64,000 nucleotides of DNA from Dipteronia dyeriana (taxonomy: Eukaryota > Streptophyta > Magnoliopsida > Sapindales > Sapindaceae). The notes below the pieces were generated by a model, which saw only the letters and a list, made by a program, of their open reading frames with translations, made no database searches and was not told the DNA's origin. A program made the position numbers and the translations under genes. Positions 1-10,751 of this stretch are shown here, one piece after another; positions within the stretch are counted from its first letter, which is position 1, and each line of letters begins with the position of its first letter. The stretch spans positions 84,189,819-84,253,818 of the forward strand of contig CM065295.1 in NCBI GenBank assembly GCA_032871835.1, in the 5' to 3' direction.

Positions 1-401
1 ATCTAAAGCAATCTTGAACCGTCCCTTAATTAATAATTTACTTTCTTTAATGTTGATGAGATGTCATATTAAACCATATTTTATTATAACATGATATGTT
101 TTTATATTCTTATTCTTGAAATAATTTTACCTTCTATCGTTGTGATAGTGACAATATGGCATGCGCTCTTTCAATTATTTGGTTTAAATGTCTATCCAGT
201 GGATCATAACATAATGGATGTCCAATACAGTACTATAAAAATAAAAAACCAAAAATAATAAGTAAATAATGTTCTTTGCAGCTCAGTAAAAGAGAAGGGG
301 ACCTTTAAGAAAAAAGGGAGGGGCAAAATAGTTAATTGCACAAACACCCCTGATTTCATGTCAAACTACATGCATATTCAACTTTTCATTTTATATCACA
401 A
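1..401. other. AT-rich intergenic DNA
   Basis: No coding region, RNA gene or repeat boundary was recognised here. The stretch is plain AT-rich sequence to the left of the first hAT insertion; its last bases run into the 8-bp target duplication ACCTCTCA at 402-409. Confidence 0.6.
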
Positions 402-990
402 ACCTCTCATAGTGGTGTAAAAATGGATTGGTCCGGCCAATTAGGCACGGCCTGGCCAGTCCATTTCTAGAAACAGGTCTGGCTGGGCCTGGCACACGAC
501 GGTGTTACGGCCTAGCCCGGCCCGGCCTGGCCTGTTTCAGGAGAAGCAGGCCCGGCACGGCAATCCGGCCTGCCTCAGGCTGGCCGTGCCTGCGTGCCGT
601 GCCAGGCTGGCCCGCCAGGCCCCTCTGGCGGGCCGGGCGGGCCTGGTCCGGCGGGTTAGTTTTTTGGTCCAATTTTTTTTACAAATTACGTTTTTTTGGA
701 TTTAGGGTATAGGGTTTAGGATTCATAGTTTATGGTTAAGGGTTTAGAATTTAAAATGAATGAAGAGAACGAACAATTATTAGGATTTGAAATGAATAAA
801 GAGAACGAACAATTTTTTAATTATTTTTTTATTTTTCACTTATGGAATTCGGTAATACATATCTACATGATTGCCTCATTAAAAACCTTACCAAGAAAAA
901 CCCAGTAGGATAAAAACTTGGTAAGGGAAAAAGAGTGCAACCGTTTTACAACTTACAAGTAAATAATAAATACATATGTAAAAGTATAAC

Positions 991-3069
991 CTAGTTTTGG
1001 CCCTGACCACTACCTGAAGGGTCATCAATATATAGATTGTCGAAATTTAGATTAAGTTCTTTATCTACAGTTAGATTTTGTAACCTTTTTTTAGCATGCT
1101 CCTAATCCCGAAGGCATGTTAATACCTCCACCATCTCTGGAGACAAACAGCTTATTCTTGGTTCAATTATGCGTCCACTGGTGCTGAAAGCTTGTTCTGA
1201 AGACACCGTTGACACTGGAATAACCAGTATGTCACGTGCTAAGTGTGACAGAATTGGATACCTGTACGTATAGGTCTTCCACCATAACAACAAATCAAAC
1301 TCTTCATTGTCTTCAACAGCATCGAACTGTGCTTCAAGGTACCTAATAAGTTCGGTACAAGAAGATGGGCTAGATCTTTGCCCTGAAGAAGTACTTGCTG
1401 GTTTGTTTTTTTTTCGTCGTTTCAGAAGGCTCCAACTTGTTTGCTTCGGCTCTGTCTCCGGTCGTGTTGATTGGGGGATGTCAATGTTGCCAAACTTGGT
1501 CTCATAAATATGAAAAATCTCGAACAACTTGGTTCGAATGTCAGTAATTTGTTCTGAATAATCTATTGACAAATTAATACCAATAAACTCAAGCAAAACT
1601 TCTAAACCAGATAATTTAACCCTGGGATCTATTATAGCACTTAAGGCATAAAGTAGGGGAATGTTAGCCCAATATTTTTTCAACTTTGTCTCCATGACAA
1701 CAACTGCAGCGCCTAGATGTTCATTTTCTCTAAAACTGTTTAACAGTTCAGACATTTCCACTATCTGATGGATTGCCTGAAAAGATGTGGGGTAATATAC
1801 CCCGGAAAGAGTTACAGTGGCATTGTAAAAAATCCTTAAAAATTGAACAAAAATCTTTGCCACATACCAATCGTTTGTGGTAAGTAATTTTGGACTAAGT
1901 TGTCCTGTTTCGGTCAATTTCGTATTATAAAAACATGTAATGGTTGTATCATATTCCAAACAATTTTGTAACATTAAATAAGTAGAGTTTCAACTTACCG
2001 GCATATCAGTTTGGAATCGTCGGGGTTTGAGACCGTTTAATTTACAATGTCTCTTGAATTCACTGAATCTAGGATTAGAACTGCAATTCCAAGAAATGGC
2101 ATCTCTGATGCGATCTATTTGGTCGCTTACCTGCTTTAAACCAGCATGTACAACTAAATTTATATTATGGCATGCACACCGTTGATGGAAGAAATAACCT
2201 CCATCTTGCGGGATATTTCTTGCAACAAACAATGCAATAGAGCTAGTATTTGCAGATGCATTATCAAATGTGATTGAAAGAATGCGATGCGTGACTTCAT
2301 AAGTTTCTAAAACATCCATTATGACATTAAAAACGTTTTCTGCGGTATATGCAAAATCCATATGACGAAAACCAAAAATTCTTTTTGTTATCCTCCAATC
2401 AGAATATAAATAGTATCCCGTGACACATAAATAGTCCTGTTTGGAACATGCATTCCAAATATCAGAAGTTAATGCAACAGAGACACTTAAATGATGTATT
2501 TCAGCAACTAAGTCATCCCCTTCGGTTTCAAACAATCATATCAAATCATTTCTAGTGGTGGTTCTAGAAACAGGTTCATATTGAGGGTTATATGCAGATG
2601 TGATTAATTCTTTATAAAATGGACTCTCACCAATACTGATCGGTTGATCAGTTTGTGCAATGTATCGTGCCAAGCACTCTCTAGCATGCATGGCGTCGAA
2701 CTGTCACATCGTAACGGACCCGTCTGGGTACCGTTAAAGTTGTGTATGGGTTGTAGTGTCTACCTGTCCATGTGCAGGCATACATTTGTGCATATGCCAT
2801 CTCAAATGTCCGGTTCCCCCCGTACTTGTAGCATAATTCTTATGGCAAAACTTACATTTAGCTCTGAGGCCAGACTTCCCGTTTGGGAGTGTCATTTGGA
2901 CTATGTTGAAACATTGCCACACATCTGATGTTAATTTTCTGGGACGTGATGTTGGTGTAACGCCGGAACCAGAAGGTTCCGCTTGAGTATGGGTCGGTTA
3001 TAAAATATCAAATTCATCGTTGAGCATATTCAAACCGTCCGAAAAATAAGGCTGCTGGTTAGGATCCAC
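991..3069 (-). pseudogene. hAT transposase pseudogene (copy 1)
   Basis: This is a relic of a transposase that cuts and pastes the surrounding element. An N-terminal BED-type zinc finger (CKFC then HLRWH and HKC, near 2790-2890) is followed by a central RNase H-like region (SDIWNACSKQDYLCVTG, then FHQRCACHNINLVVH) and the C-terminal hAT dimerisation segment (LLLWWKTYTYRYP, SSEQAFSTSGRIIEP, about 1110-1290). The span is 2079 bases, exactly as long as copy 2, so there is no net indel. It is dead through point changes: the start ATG has become GTG (3067-3069), and stops occur near 3000, at 2734-2736 (CAA to TAA), near 2536-2538 (CGA to TGA), at 1990-1992 (TGG to TGA) and at 1102-1104 (TGG to TAG). 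Most of these are transitions. No intact product is expected. Confidence 0.9.
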
Positions 3070-3072
3070 TAT

Positions 3073-3677
3073 CTGAATAAAAATATGAGCACTATAGTAG
3101 TTAATAGTCAAATTAAAAATCAATATTTACTAACAGTAATCTTAATTTACTAACAATAATTACTATAACTAATACGACACTTACAATAGTTAATTTACTT
3201 AAAAAACAAATTAAATAAACAAAAAATCATAATCTACTAAAAGAAAATTAAATTCACTAGTTCACAACTACAAATAAAATTGATAAATTTACTAACATAA
3301 TATATTAACATAAAATTGATGATTTGAACCACTACTCTTAAATTTACTAACATAATCTGCAAATGAAAAATTTTAATTTATGAAAAAAACAATATCGAAC
3401 GTAATTACTACACTTAACATTCATCATTTACTTATTACAAAAAGTAATTTCAATAATACAAATTAACTTTCTAAATTTATTAATAACAAATATTAAAATT
3501 ACTACTAAACTTAAAAATCTTAATAAACTAAACAAATAATATTAACATTAAAGCCCAAAAATTGATAAACTAACTAACTAAATATATAATGTTTTCATTA
3601 AGTAACTCAAATATAAACATAAACATCTAAATTTACTATGATAATATGTTAGACCAAAAGTAATAACAAAATTGTAC
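3073..3677 (-). other. Predicted 5'-UTR intron of hAT copy 1
   Basis: On the minus strand a donor (AAAG then GTACAA) at 3677 and an acceptor (TTATTCAG) at 3073 bracket 605 bases. The acceptor lies three bases before the former start codon. The same donor, acceptor and spacing occur in copies 2 and 3, which supports a real leader intron. Splicing itself is inferred. Confidence 0.6.
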
Positions 3678-3850
3678 CTTTAAAATTTGGTGTGTTGGTG
3701 GAAAATGTAGAAAATTTTGTAGAGAGAGTAATAACCAAATTGAATGAAAATGTTTATAGAATTGGAGAATATATTAGAGATTGAGATTTGAGAGAATGAG
3801 AGATTGAAAGAATGATAGAGAGAGTTAATGGAAAATGAAATGGATGGAAG

Positions 3851-3858
3851 TATTTATA
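3851..3858 (-). promoter_or_regulatory. TATA box of hAT copy 1
   Basis: TATAAATA on the minus strand, about 70 bases inside the conserved hairpin and upstream of the leader. The identical motif sits at the equivalent place in copies 2 and 3. Confidence 0.55.
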
Positions 3859-3926
3859 GAAAAATTTGATTTGTGGGTCAAAATGTAATTTAAAAGATTT
3901 TAGGGGGGTTTTGGTAAAAAAAAAAT

Positions 3927-3963
3927 CCTCCAACAGCTAGAAATCAATTCCAGCCGTTGGAGG
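3927..3963. repeat. Conserved hairpin in hAT copy 1
   Basis: An imperfect inverted repeat, CCTCCAACAGCT against AGCCGTTGGAGG, with a 13-base loop. The left arm carries one change (A for G) relative to copy 2, where the arms are perfect. It lies between the GC-rich end and the TATA box. Confidence 0.7.
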
Positions 3964-4329
3964 ATTTTTGAAAAAAATAAAATAAAAAATTGGACCGAAC
4001 GGACCGGCGGATCGGTCCGACAGGCCTGGCACGCCGGATTGGCGTGCTATGTGGGCCGGCCTGCCGGGCCTCCTCCCAACGGCCCGGCACGCGGCCTGGC
4101 CCTCTTCCTTCACTGGCCGTTCCTAGCACGGCCCGTGAACTTCCTGGGCCGGCCGGACCGGCCTATCACCGGCCGACCCATTTTTACACCACTAACCTCT
4201 CATAGAAAACGTTAACTTAAGGTCAATTTAAAGGTCTATGATTTATAACTTTATTTATCCATATCATTTTACATTCGATGGTAGTTATTTAATTACCATA
4301 TAAAATATCATTAAATAATTTGATAAGAA

Positions 4330-5560
4330 TAGTTATACAACCGAAAACAAGATCTCATCATCTGCTTCATCTGTGTTGGCTTCAAAAGACTCAATATCGT
4401 CAGCTTAGGTGGGCTTTTCTTATCTAGTAGTTCCAGAGTCTCTACCCTAATAGTTAGTTTGGGTCTATGTTGAAAAGTCAGGACCAGTGTGAATTGCACA
4501 AGAAGTTCTTTCGGTTAAAACGTCATGCGACAATTCGACTTCTGATCTAGCAAACCCCTAATCTAATGAGCCGGTTGCAGTCCTTAGGTCAGTTTGAAAG
4601 CTAGATTCCTTACGTGATCGAGCTTAGGAAAGAGAAATACTGGTTATTGATCAAATAGATTCTCTAGGATGAGCATAAGCATCTTGATACCGTCGGAAAC
4701 GGGAAAAAAAAAAGAACTTAAGGAATCCACCCTGGAATCAAAAAAATTGAAAAAATGGATCTATGTCCAACGGATCACACCTACCAAGAAAGAACATTTT
4801 GTTTTGGTTCGACCCGTAATCACATGTGAAATATCGAACGGTATAAATTTAGCAACACTCTTCCCCCAGAATCTGCTGCGGGAAAAGATGAAATTAAGCC
4901 CGGTAAACTGATTACATTCTGCTACTAGGGTTCCAAACCTTCCCCTTAGCTCTAGAAAGACGTTTCTTTATCAAGAGATGCTAAGGCTATTTATAGTTGG
5001 TATTTCTAAGTTGGAAGGAGGGCTTTAGGAAAATAGCAACTCGAAAGTACTTAACTTCAGTCCCAGTACTGAAATAAGTGACTTCATAAGTCGATTTCGG
5101 AAGATCGTTTACTTCCTGCAAATTCATTAAAAAAAAAAAACTTGTCTGAGTCGAAAGAAAGGAATTTCAAATAAAATCCTATACCATGGCAACCAAAAAC
5201 AGAAAAAAAGTTTCCAAACTTGAAATACATCCCGACACTTTGCCAAACGGTGACAAACGCACCCGATGTCATGAACCCGTACGCTGGTCAGGGGGATGTT
5301 TAAAGGCGAAAACTGATTCCTCAAATGCATCCTTTGAAACCTCTGCTGGCTAACCACCTACCAAAGGGTTGGACAAGGAGTGATGGTCTCAGGTCGGTTC
5401 TGTTAGAGACCTTGAATGCGAATGGCTCATATTCGGCTAGCGGTACATTTCTTTCTAGTGTCCCGGTGTATAGTATATGGCTAGTCTACGATCCGTTTGC
5501 TTGAACGACTTTATTCATCTTTAAGATAAATAAAGATCGGTAACACATTTCTCAACATTG
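4330..5560. other. Organelle-like insert (possible NUMT/NUPT)
   Basis: This stretch is visibly less AT-rich than its flanks and lacks the long A/T runs seen on either side. It contains a recognisable piece of plastid rpoC2 (about 4695-4890). The rest was not recognised as plastid coding sequence. Plant mitochondrial DNA often carries plastid fragments, so one explanation is a single mitochondrial-to-nucleus transfer with an embedded plastid piece; a direct plastid insertion next to unrelated DNA is another. The borders are judged from composition only and are approximate. Confidence 0.45.
4695..4890 (+). pseudogene. rpoC2: Fragment of plastid rpoC2 (RNA polymerase beta'' subunit)
   Basis: The reading frame contains [20 protein letters not shown] followed by [20 protein letters not shown], which I recognise as the conserved segment of the plastid-encoded RNA polymerase beta'' subunit. 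In the chloroplast this subunit helps form the bacterial-type polymerase. Here only about 65 codons remain of a protein that is normally well over 1000 residues. Similarity stops abruptly after the FPQNLLREK stretch, near 4888. There is no promoter, start or full domain, so it is a nuclear relic of organelle DNA and not a gene. The family call rests on recalled motif identity; a search against a plastome would settle it. Confidence 0.75.
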
Positions 5561-5639
5561 ATTAAGGTCTTAAATAAAATATAAAATAAAGGATGAAATA
5601 GCAAAGCCTCATCAATAAAATAAAATTATGTAACTAGAA

Positions 5640-5755
5640 ACTTATATATAATCAATGATTTGTATCTATTTCATTGTTTTAGCTTTTTCATAATACAACT
5701 TATATATAATCAATGATTTGTATCTATTTCATTGTTTTAGCTTTTTCATAATACA
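5640..5755. repeat. Perfect 58-bp tandem duplication
   Basis: 5640-5697 and 5698-5755 are identical 58-base units. They lie just beyond the 3' end of the minus-strand cysteine-rich peptide relic, in its presumed 3' flank. The lack of differences suggests a recent slippage or unequal-exchange event. Confidence 0.9.
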
Positions 5756-5790
5756 TGGATATATATTGCATACTATTGGCATTCCATTCA

Positions 5791-6188
5791 TTAAACTAAA
5801 CCTAAACAGCAACAACTAGTTATTCTTCTTACATCCCTCAAGGCAGAGTCCCTACAACTTGTTGCTCTGTCAACATCATCTGCAATATAATCATTATATT
5901 TCATTGTAATTAGCAATTGAGCACGTGTACATGTAAGAGTTTAATTAAGAAATTAATACCAGAGCTGAAATTGGCACACTTGGATTTTGCACAACTGAAA
6001 GTACAGTTGTCTATTGTATTAAGGTCTGGTACTGTACAATCTAGTGCACACTGTTGATAACATTCTGGAGTTGGCACAAAACAGCGATCATTGGTGCAAC
6101 GAGCAAAACATTCCTGATCAAAACGACTAGCCGGCAAAAATTATATTATCATAAATAGCACCAACATTCTTAACACAAACTTCCTCAT
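5791..6188 (-). pseudogene. Secreted cysteine-rich peptide (thionin-like) gene, two exons, stop in signal peptide
   Basis: On the minus strand an ATG at 6188 begins a hydrophobic signal-peptide-like start (MRKFVLRMLVLFMII). An in-frame TAA at 6141-6143 then interrupts it, after which the same frame continues with a cysteine-rich chain. Exon 1 runs to 5960 (donor TCTG then GTATTA) and exon 2 from 5879 (acceptor TTATATTGCAG) to a TAA at 5791-5793; the phase matches across the junction. The mature part has repeated CxxxC spacings (ECFARC, ECYQQCALDC, NCTFSCAKSKC) and a C-terminal CCC. This resembles plant thionin-like or other secreted disulfide-rich peptides, but I cannot name the family with certainty. 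Such peptides normally enter the secretory pathway and act outside the cell. With the stop inside the signal peptide, no secreted product is expected unless translation restarts. Confidence 0.6.
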
Positions 6189-6199
6189 TCAACTGTTCG

Positions 6200-6666
6200 T
6201 GATCACCATATTAATTAATCGGAGCTCTTTCTAATTTGATCTCTCTCGATCTTGCCTTTTTTTTGGAAGAGAGGGCTGGTTAAATAAGAATCGTTTACAC
6301 GGACTAACTCTATTTTAAAAATCATATTAAATTGTTTAAATGAAGCATGTGAGTTGTTTTTTCTTTATATTTTACTTAATAATATAAAGATATTTATACC
6401 AATGAGATGATGTTTGAGTTGTCAACATTATATCACTTACCATATTACACAATTAAATATAGCATGCAAGTTGTTAAATAAGAATCCAATTTAAATTCAA
6501 AAACTCTATTTTATGAAACATATTAAATTGTAAATTATGATTTATGAGTAGTTTTTTCCATTTAAAATGGACCTATATATGACCAATATGTTGTATTTTT
6601 ACCGGTGTATTTTGCATATTTTATAAATAACTATTAACTATATAAAAAATGTGAGTTGCTCGGTAG
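6200..6666. other. AT-rich intergenic DNA
   Basis: Apart from the possible upstream region of the cysteine-rich peptide relic, nothing supportable was seen. It is AT-rich with short A/T runs. Confidence 0.5.
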
Positions 6667-7285
6667 ATTATAGCATCCCATATTTTATTTAAATTTATTT
6701 TAATGTAAAATTACAATTATACCCTTAAAGTTTATATAATTTCTTTAACATCCCATTTTTTGGTTTGAAAGTTAAATTACAGATACGATCCTTCAAGTTT
6801 ATATAATTATTTACATATAAAAATAGGGACGGTTTGTCCATGAACCATAAAAATACCAATATGACCCTTAAACTTTATATAATTACATAGTAGATAGGTC
6901 TTAGTAAGATTTTAACTATAACATCTATTAGATTTTCTTTAGAAGTCAAATGACAAATACAACTCTTCGAATTTGTATGATTACTTAATAGACAGGTCTT
7001 AGTAACAGTAGCACAATAAGAACTGTATTTATTTATCTGACATCTATTTGTCAATATCATTTAAAAACTTATCTGTCAATGTCATTTAGAAACTTTCGAG
7101 GGTTATAAAAGAAAAAAAAACACTATGTTAAAATGTAAAATCAAAATATTTTTTGAAAATTACTATATAGTCCCTTCCTTACTACTATTACTAAAACATG
7201 CCTATTACGTAATTTTACACACTTTAGAGGCTAAGTTCGTAATTTCGCTTTCAAAGAAACACTTTGGGGTGCTATAGTCCTTTTT
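6667..7285. mobile_element. Possible degenerate terminal-inverted-repeat MITE
   Basis: The left edge reads TATAGCATCCCA, then AAAATTACAATTATACCC and TTAAAG. The complement of the right edge reads TATAGCACCCCA, then AAATTACGAACTTAGCC and TCTAAAG. This is an imperfect terminal inverted repeat of roughly 60-70 bases. Inside are two diverged copies of a segment with the motif AGATAGGTCTTAGTAA or AGACAGGTCTTAGTAA. No target duplication could be fixed, so the class (perhaps Mutator-like) is a guess. Confidence 0.35.
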
Positions 7286-7865
7286 TTTTTGTAAAAAGTC
7301 AATAGATATAAACCGTAAGGGTTGTATTTAGAATTGTCTTTTTAATGATAACAATATGGACCGTTTATAAATTTACTATTTAGTTTATAATTAACGGTTA
7401 AAGAAAAAATATAATTGGCTAAAGAAACAGTGGAGAGATCACGATGGCTATCAGAAGATAAACATCAACTGAAATAGATATCAGAGTCAATCCCACCTCC
7501 AGACCAAAACAAGAGAATTTGAATCAATTTTATGTTCACATATCGATTGGGTTTGCTTTAAATGGCATTTGGCAACTGGGTTTGTAAATCTATTTACGGT
7601 TACCAAATTGTTAAATAAGTTTCTATTATGTATAAATATTTGATTGTTTTGTTTTAAATAACTGATTTTTACAATTTTGTATATATAGATAATATAGAAC
7701 ACATTCAGAAAGTTTGTAAGTCTTTCAATGAATAAGCTTTACAATTTTGTACCAATTAACAACGTAAAACTCTACACATATTTTTATTTTTATTGTTTTC
7801 TTAATTTACAAGAATATAATTCAGGTATTGATACAAGCACATACATTACATGTGCCTCAAAATCT
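7286..7865. other. AT-rich intergenic DNA
   Basis: No gene or repeat border was recognised between the possible MITE and the compound microsatellite. Confidence 0.5.

Positions 7866-7924
<59 letters not shown>
7866..7924. repeat. Compound microsatellite (TA)n(TG)n(AG)n
   Basis: Three perfect dinucleotide runs follow one another directly: TA (about 7866-7888), GT (about 7889-7908) and GA (about 7909-7924). Confidence 0.95.
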
Positions 7925-10751
7925 TTATAATATTTGGTAATTTAATAATTTAATTTATCTTACAAATTATAGGACAAGTTGGTGGAAATTAAATGGAGTT
8001 ATATGTGGCCAATATGCTTTATTTTGCTATACTTTTACTGTATTTTGAATTTTTTGCTATATAAGTATATGATATATTATAATATTTGGTAATTTAATAA
8101 TATAATTTATCTTGTAAATTATAGGACAGATTGTAATTGTTGAACTTTTATGGTTATATGAAATTTGGTATATTTTTAATGATTTATCTTGAATAATAAT
8201 AATAAATTATTGTATATCATATGATAGTTTGAGACCGTATCAATGGTCAATAAATTTATACGAGAATTTTATTCATATTAATCGCATTAATAAAATTTTG
8301 ACATTATAAAAAATAATTGACTTTTTAAATTTTAATTAGTAAGGGAATTGTTATTTGTTGGATAATTTTTTTTTAAAATTTTAATATATTTCGATCATCC
8401 AATATAAAATCCATCAAATTCCATGGGGTAGGGGAAGATTTGCTTTGAGTTTTTATATTTGTAAAATATGGCTTATTAAATACATCTAAATTGAAATTGA
8501 TGTATATCTGACCTGGATTTCTTGTTTTATATATATATATATATGCTTTCATTTTATAGACGATAATTTTTTTTATGTTTTAAAACTTTCTTTAATGATT
8601 AACTTTCTTCATTTACTTTTAAGATTAAAATGACCTTAGTACCCTTTTGACATAAAATCAGGTGTTTAACTTTACCGGCTAACCATTTAATCAAGGCTAT
8701 TAATTTACATGTTGACAACAATGCGATCTAATTGCAATATTAATAAGGGTCAGTGTACTTTATTGTAATTTATCCTTTTATTAATCGTAACATTTCAATC
8801 ATGTTCAAATCTGAAAAGGTGAAAAAGACATAAATTAACAGTTGAGTAGGAATTGCAGTACACCATTGTACATGTAAATGAATCCAAATAATTTGAATTG
8901 GTATTTGGTAACCAGCTATGAAGTACAGTAGAGACTCATGTCATGTCCTCCTCATCGTGATTCCGACGTGTACTCAATCCTCTTCCTTTTTGGTTCGTAT
9001 ATTGCTGGCAACACTATATTCAATTCAAAATCATTGATAAAGACCCTGCTGTCATGGCTATTTTACAATTTTGTGAAGGTTTAGGGGTCATGATAATTTT
9101 TTTCATAGAATCATTTAAATATCGAAACATTTCAAGTAAAAATTAGATAATATTTAAAATAAAATAAACAAATAAAGGCCAAGACTCGAGAGGGGTCATG
9201 GCTCCTATGTGTTAAGTTTTTTTTTTTTCCTATTTTATATTATGTACTTTGACAAATTGAAAGCTTGCATTGACCAAAAGCCAAACAATTAAACAAATAA
9301 TGAATTGCTAATGTGTTTAAATTAGTTTACCTATATACATAAGTTCTCAAGTCCCAAAAAAGTAACATTTTCAGCACAATTTAATTTTGCGGGAAATCTT
9401 TTAATTCTTTTTATAGAAAATTGAATTATTTGAGGGAGAAAATTAATTTATATGACACTTGTTAACACAATCTAATTGGGTTGTGCCATGTGTTTTTTGA
9501 ATGAGTTTATCATATATTATCTTATGGAATGTAAGAAATTAAATAATTTCCAATTTTTATATAAAACAAAATCCATTTTTCTCTCTAATTATTTAATAAT
9601 ATAAAACTATGAAGTTTTAATAGGATGTGAATGTATATATTAATATATATTAATATTGTTACCCTTTTACCATCTATTTACTCAATTTGAACACTCAATG
9701 TTTGTCACCCTCTTTCTGCTAATTAATTTTTTGATAAATCTTTCTGAAACCATTATGAAATTTAGATATTAGTTTTGTGTGTACATAATCATGATTGAAA
9801 CTGATTTAGTAATAATGATAGAAACCCTTAATAATTATTTCTCCACTAAAAAGAATAATCTAACCACATGATTATAAACGTCTTGTCCTAATTCATAGGT
9901 TTTTCTATTAAATTTTCTTCCCTTAAAAATGTAAATGATCAATTAAAAAATATATATACACATGCAAGAAAATTCTAAATGCTAAATACATTCACAAATT
10001 CGCACTTGTGAGTTCCTTACGTGACATGTGTTTTTGTATTTTCAATTAATTGCAAAATTGCCATCATTATTGGCTTTAGTTTTTTACTGTTTTACTGTTT
10101 TGACATTCAAATTGACGGTTGTCTCTTTAAACAATTACAATTTAGGAATCAAATGAGAGAAATATGATTTAAGTCCATAACTTCATTAATATGATTGTAG
10201 GGAGTTAACCACATAATCAATCTCATTTGATCCCATTTTATATGTATAAACAAACACTAAATCTATTAAAAAAAGAATCCGAGTTGTATTTCAAAAAGTA
10301 TATATATATATTTTTTTTAAAAAAAATCTTAGACTTGTTTGATCCACTTAATACTTAATGACTTTTAATGTGTTCTATTAAGTTATTTAATTTGTTTTTT
10401 AAAGTGATAAAATAACTTAAAGAAAATTTAAAACCACTTGTTTAAAAAAGTGAAAAAAATTCATTTTTCACTTAACAAAAGTCCATTGGAATTTAATGTA
10501 ATATTTTACTTCCAATATTATCCTTATCAATCTAACTAATTTCCAATTTTATCTTCTGTCAAACTGCTATTCATATTAATATATATATATATTCTTATCA
10601 TCGAAAACAACTACAACATCACAATACCTAATTACTTCAAAACTCAAACAATTAGGGACTGAGTTTCCTACCCTATTTCGGCTTTCGGTAAGGGCACACT
10701 CTTTTTTTTTCTTCTATTAATTTGATAATTAGTTTTATTATTTTTATTTTA
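7925..10751. other. Long AT-rich intergenic stretch
   Basis: No coding sequence, RNA gene or convincing transposon border was found in this 2.8 kb. It contains scattered short TA runs (for example about 8530-8544) and homopolymer tracts. A short phrase near 7927-7965 (TATAATATTTGGTAATTTAA) recurs near 8077-8100 together with the following TAATTTATCTT, so part of this area is locally duplicated and diverged. Confidence 0.55.

Larger units (their letters stand above)
410..4194 (-). mobile_element. hAT DNA transposon, copy 1 (3.8 kb, inactivated)
   Basis: The element is bounded by a perfect 17-bp terminal inverted repeat, TAGTGGTGTAAAAATGG at 410 and its complement ending at 4194. A perfect 8-bp target duplication ACCTCTCA flanks it (402-409 and 4195-4202), the size expected for hAT. 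The transposase reads on the minus strand, so the 5' end is at 4194. Just inside each TIR lies a GC-rich block of GGCC/CCGG motifs (about 425-655 and 4000-4180). Further in are a hairpin (3927-3963), a TATA box (3851-3858), a 5'-UTR intron (about 3073-3677) and, at the 3' end, a tract of degenerate TTTAGGG motifs (about 700-755). Copies 2 and 3 have the same layout but different target duplications, so these are separate insertions and not a segmental duplication. Confidence 0.93.

Noticed and set aside
428..712. Open frames in the GC-rich hAT ends (also 3944-4205, 12810-13234, 16355-16594, 57252-57803, 60791-61037)
   Set aside because: They are Arg/Pro/Ala/Gly-rich translations of GGCC-motif DNA, occur on both strands and in several frames at once, and have no domain.
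1307..1507. Frame on the opposite strand of the hAT transposase (also 15561-15761 and 60052-60252)
   Set aside because: It is a shadow of the transposase C-terminal region; it recurs only because the copies are homologous.
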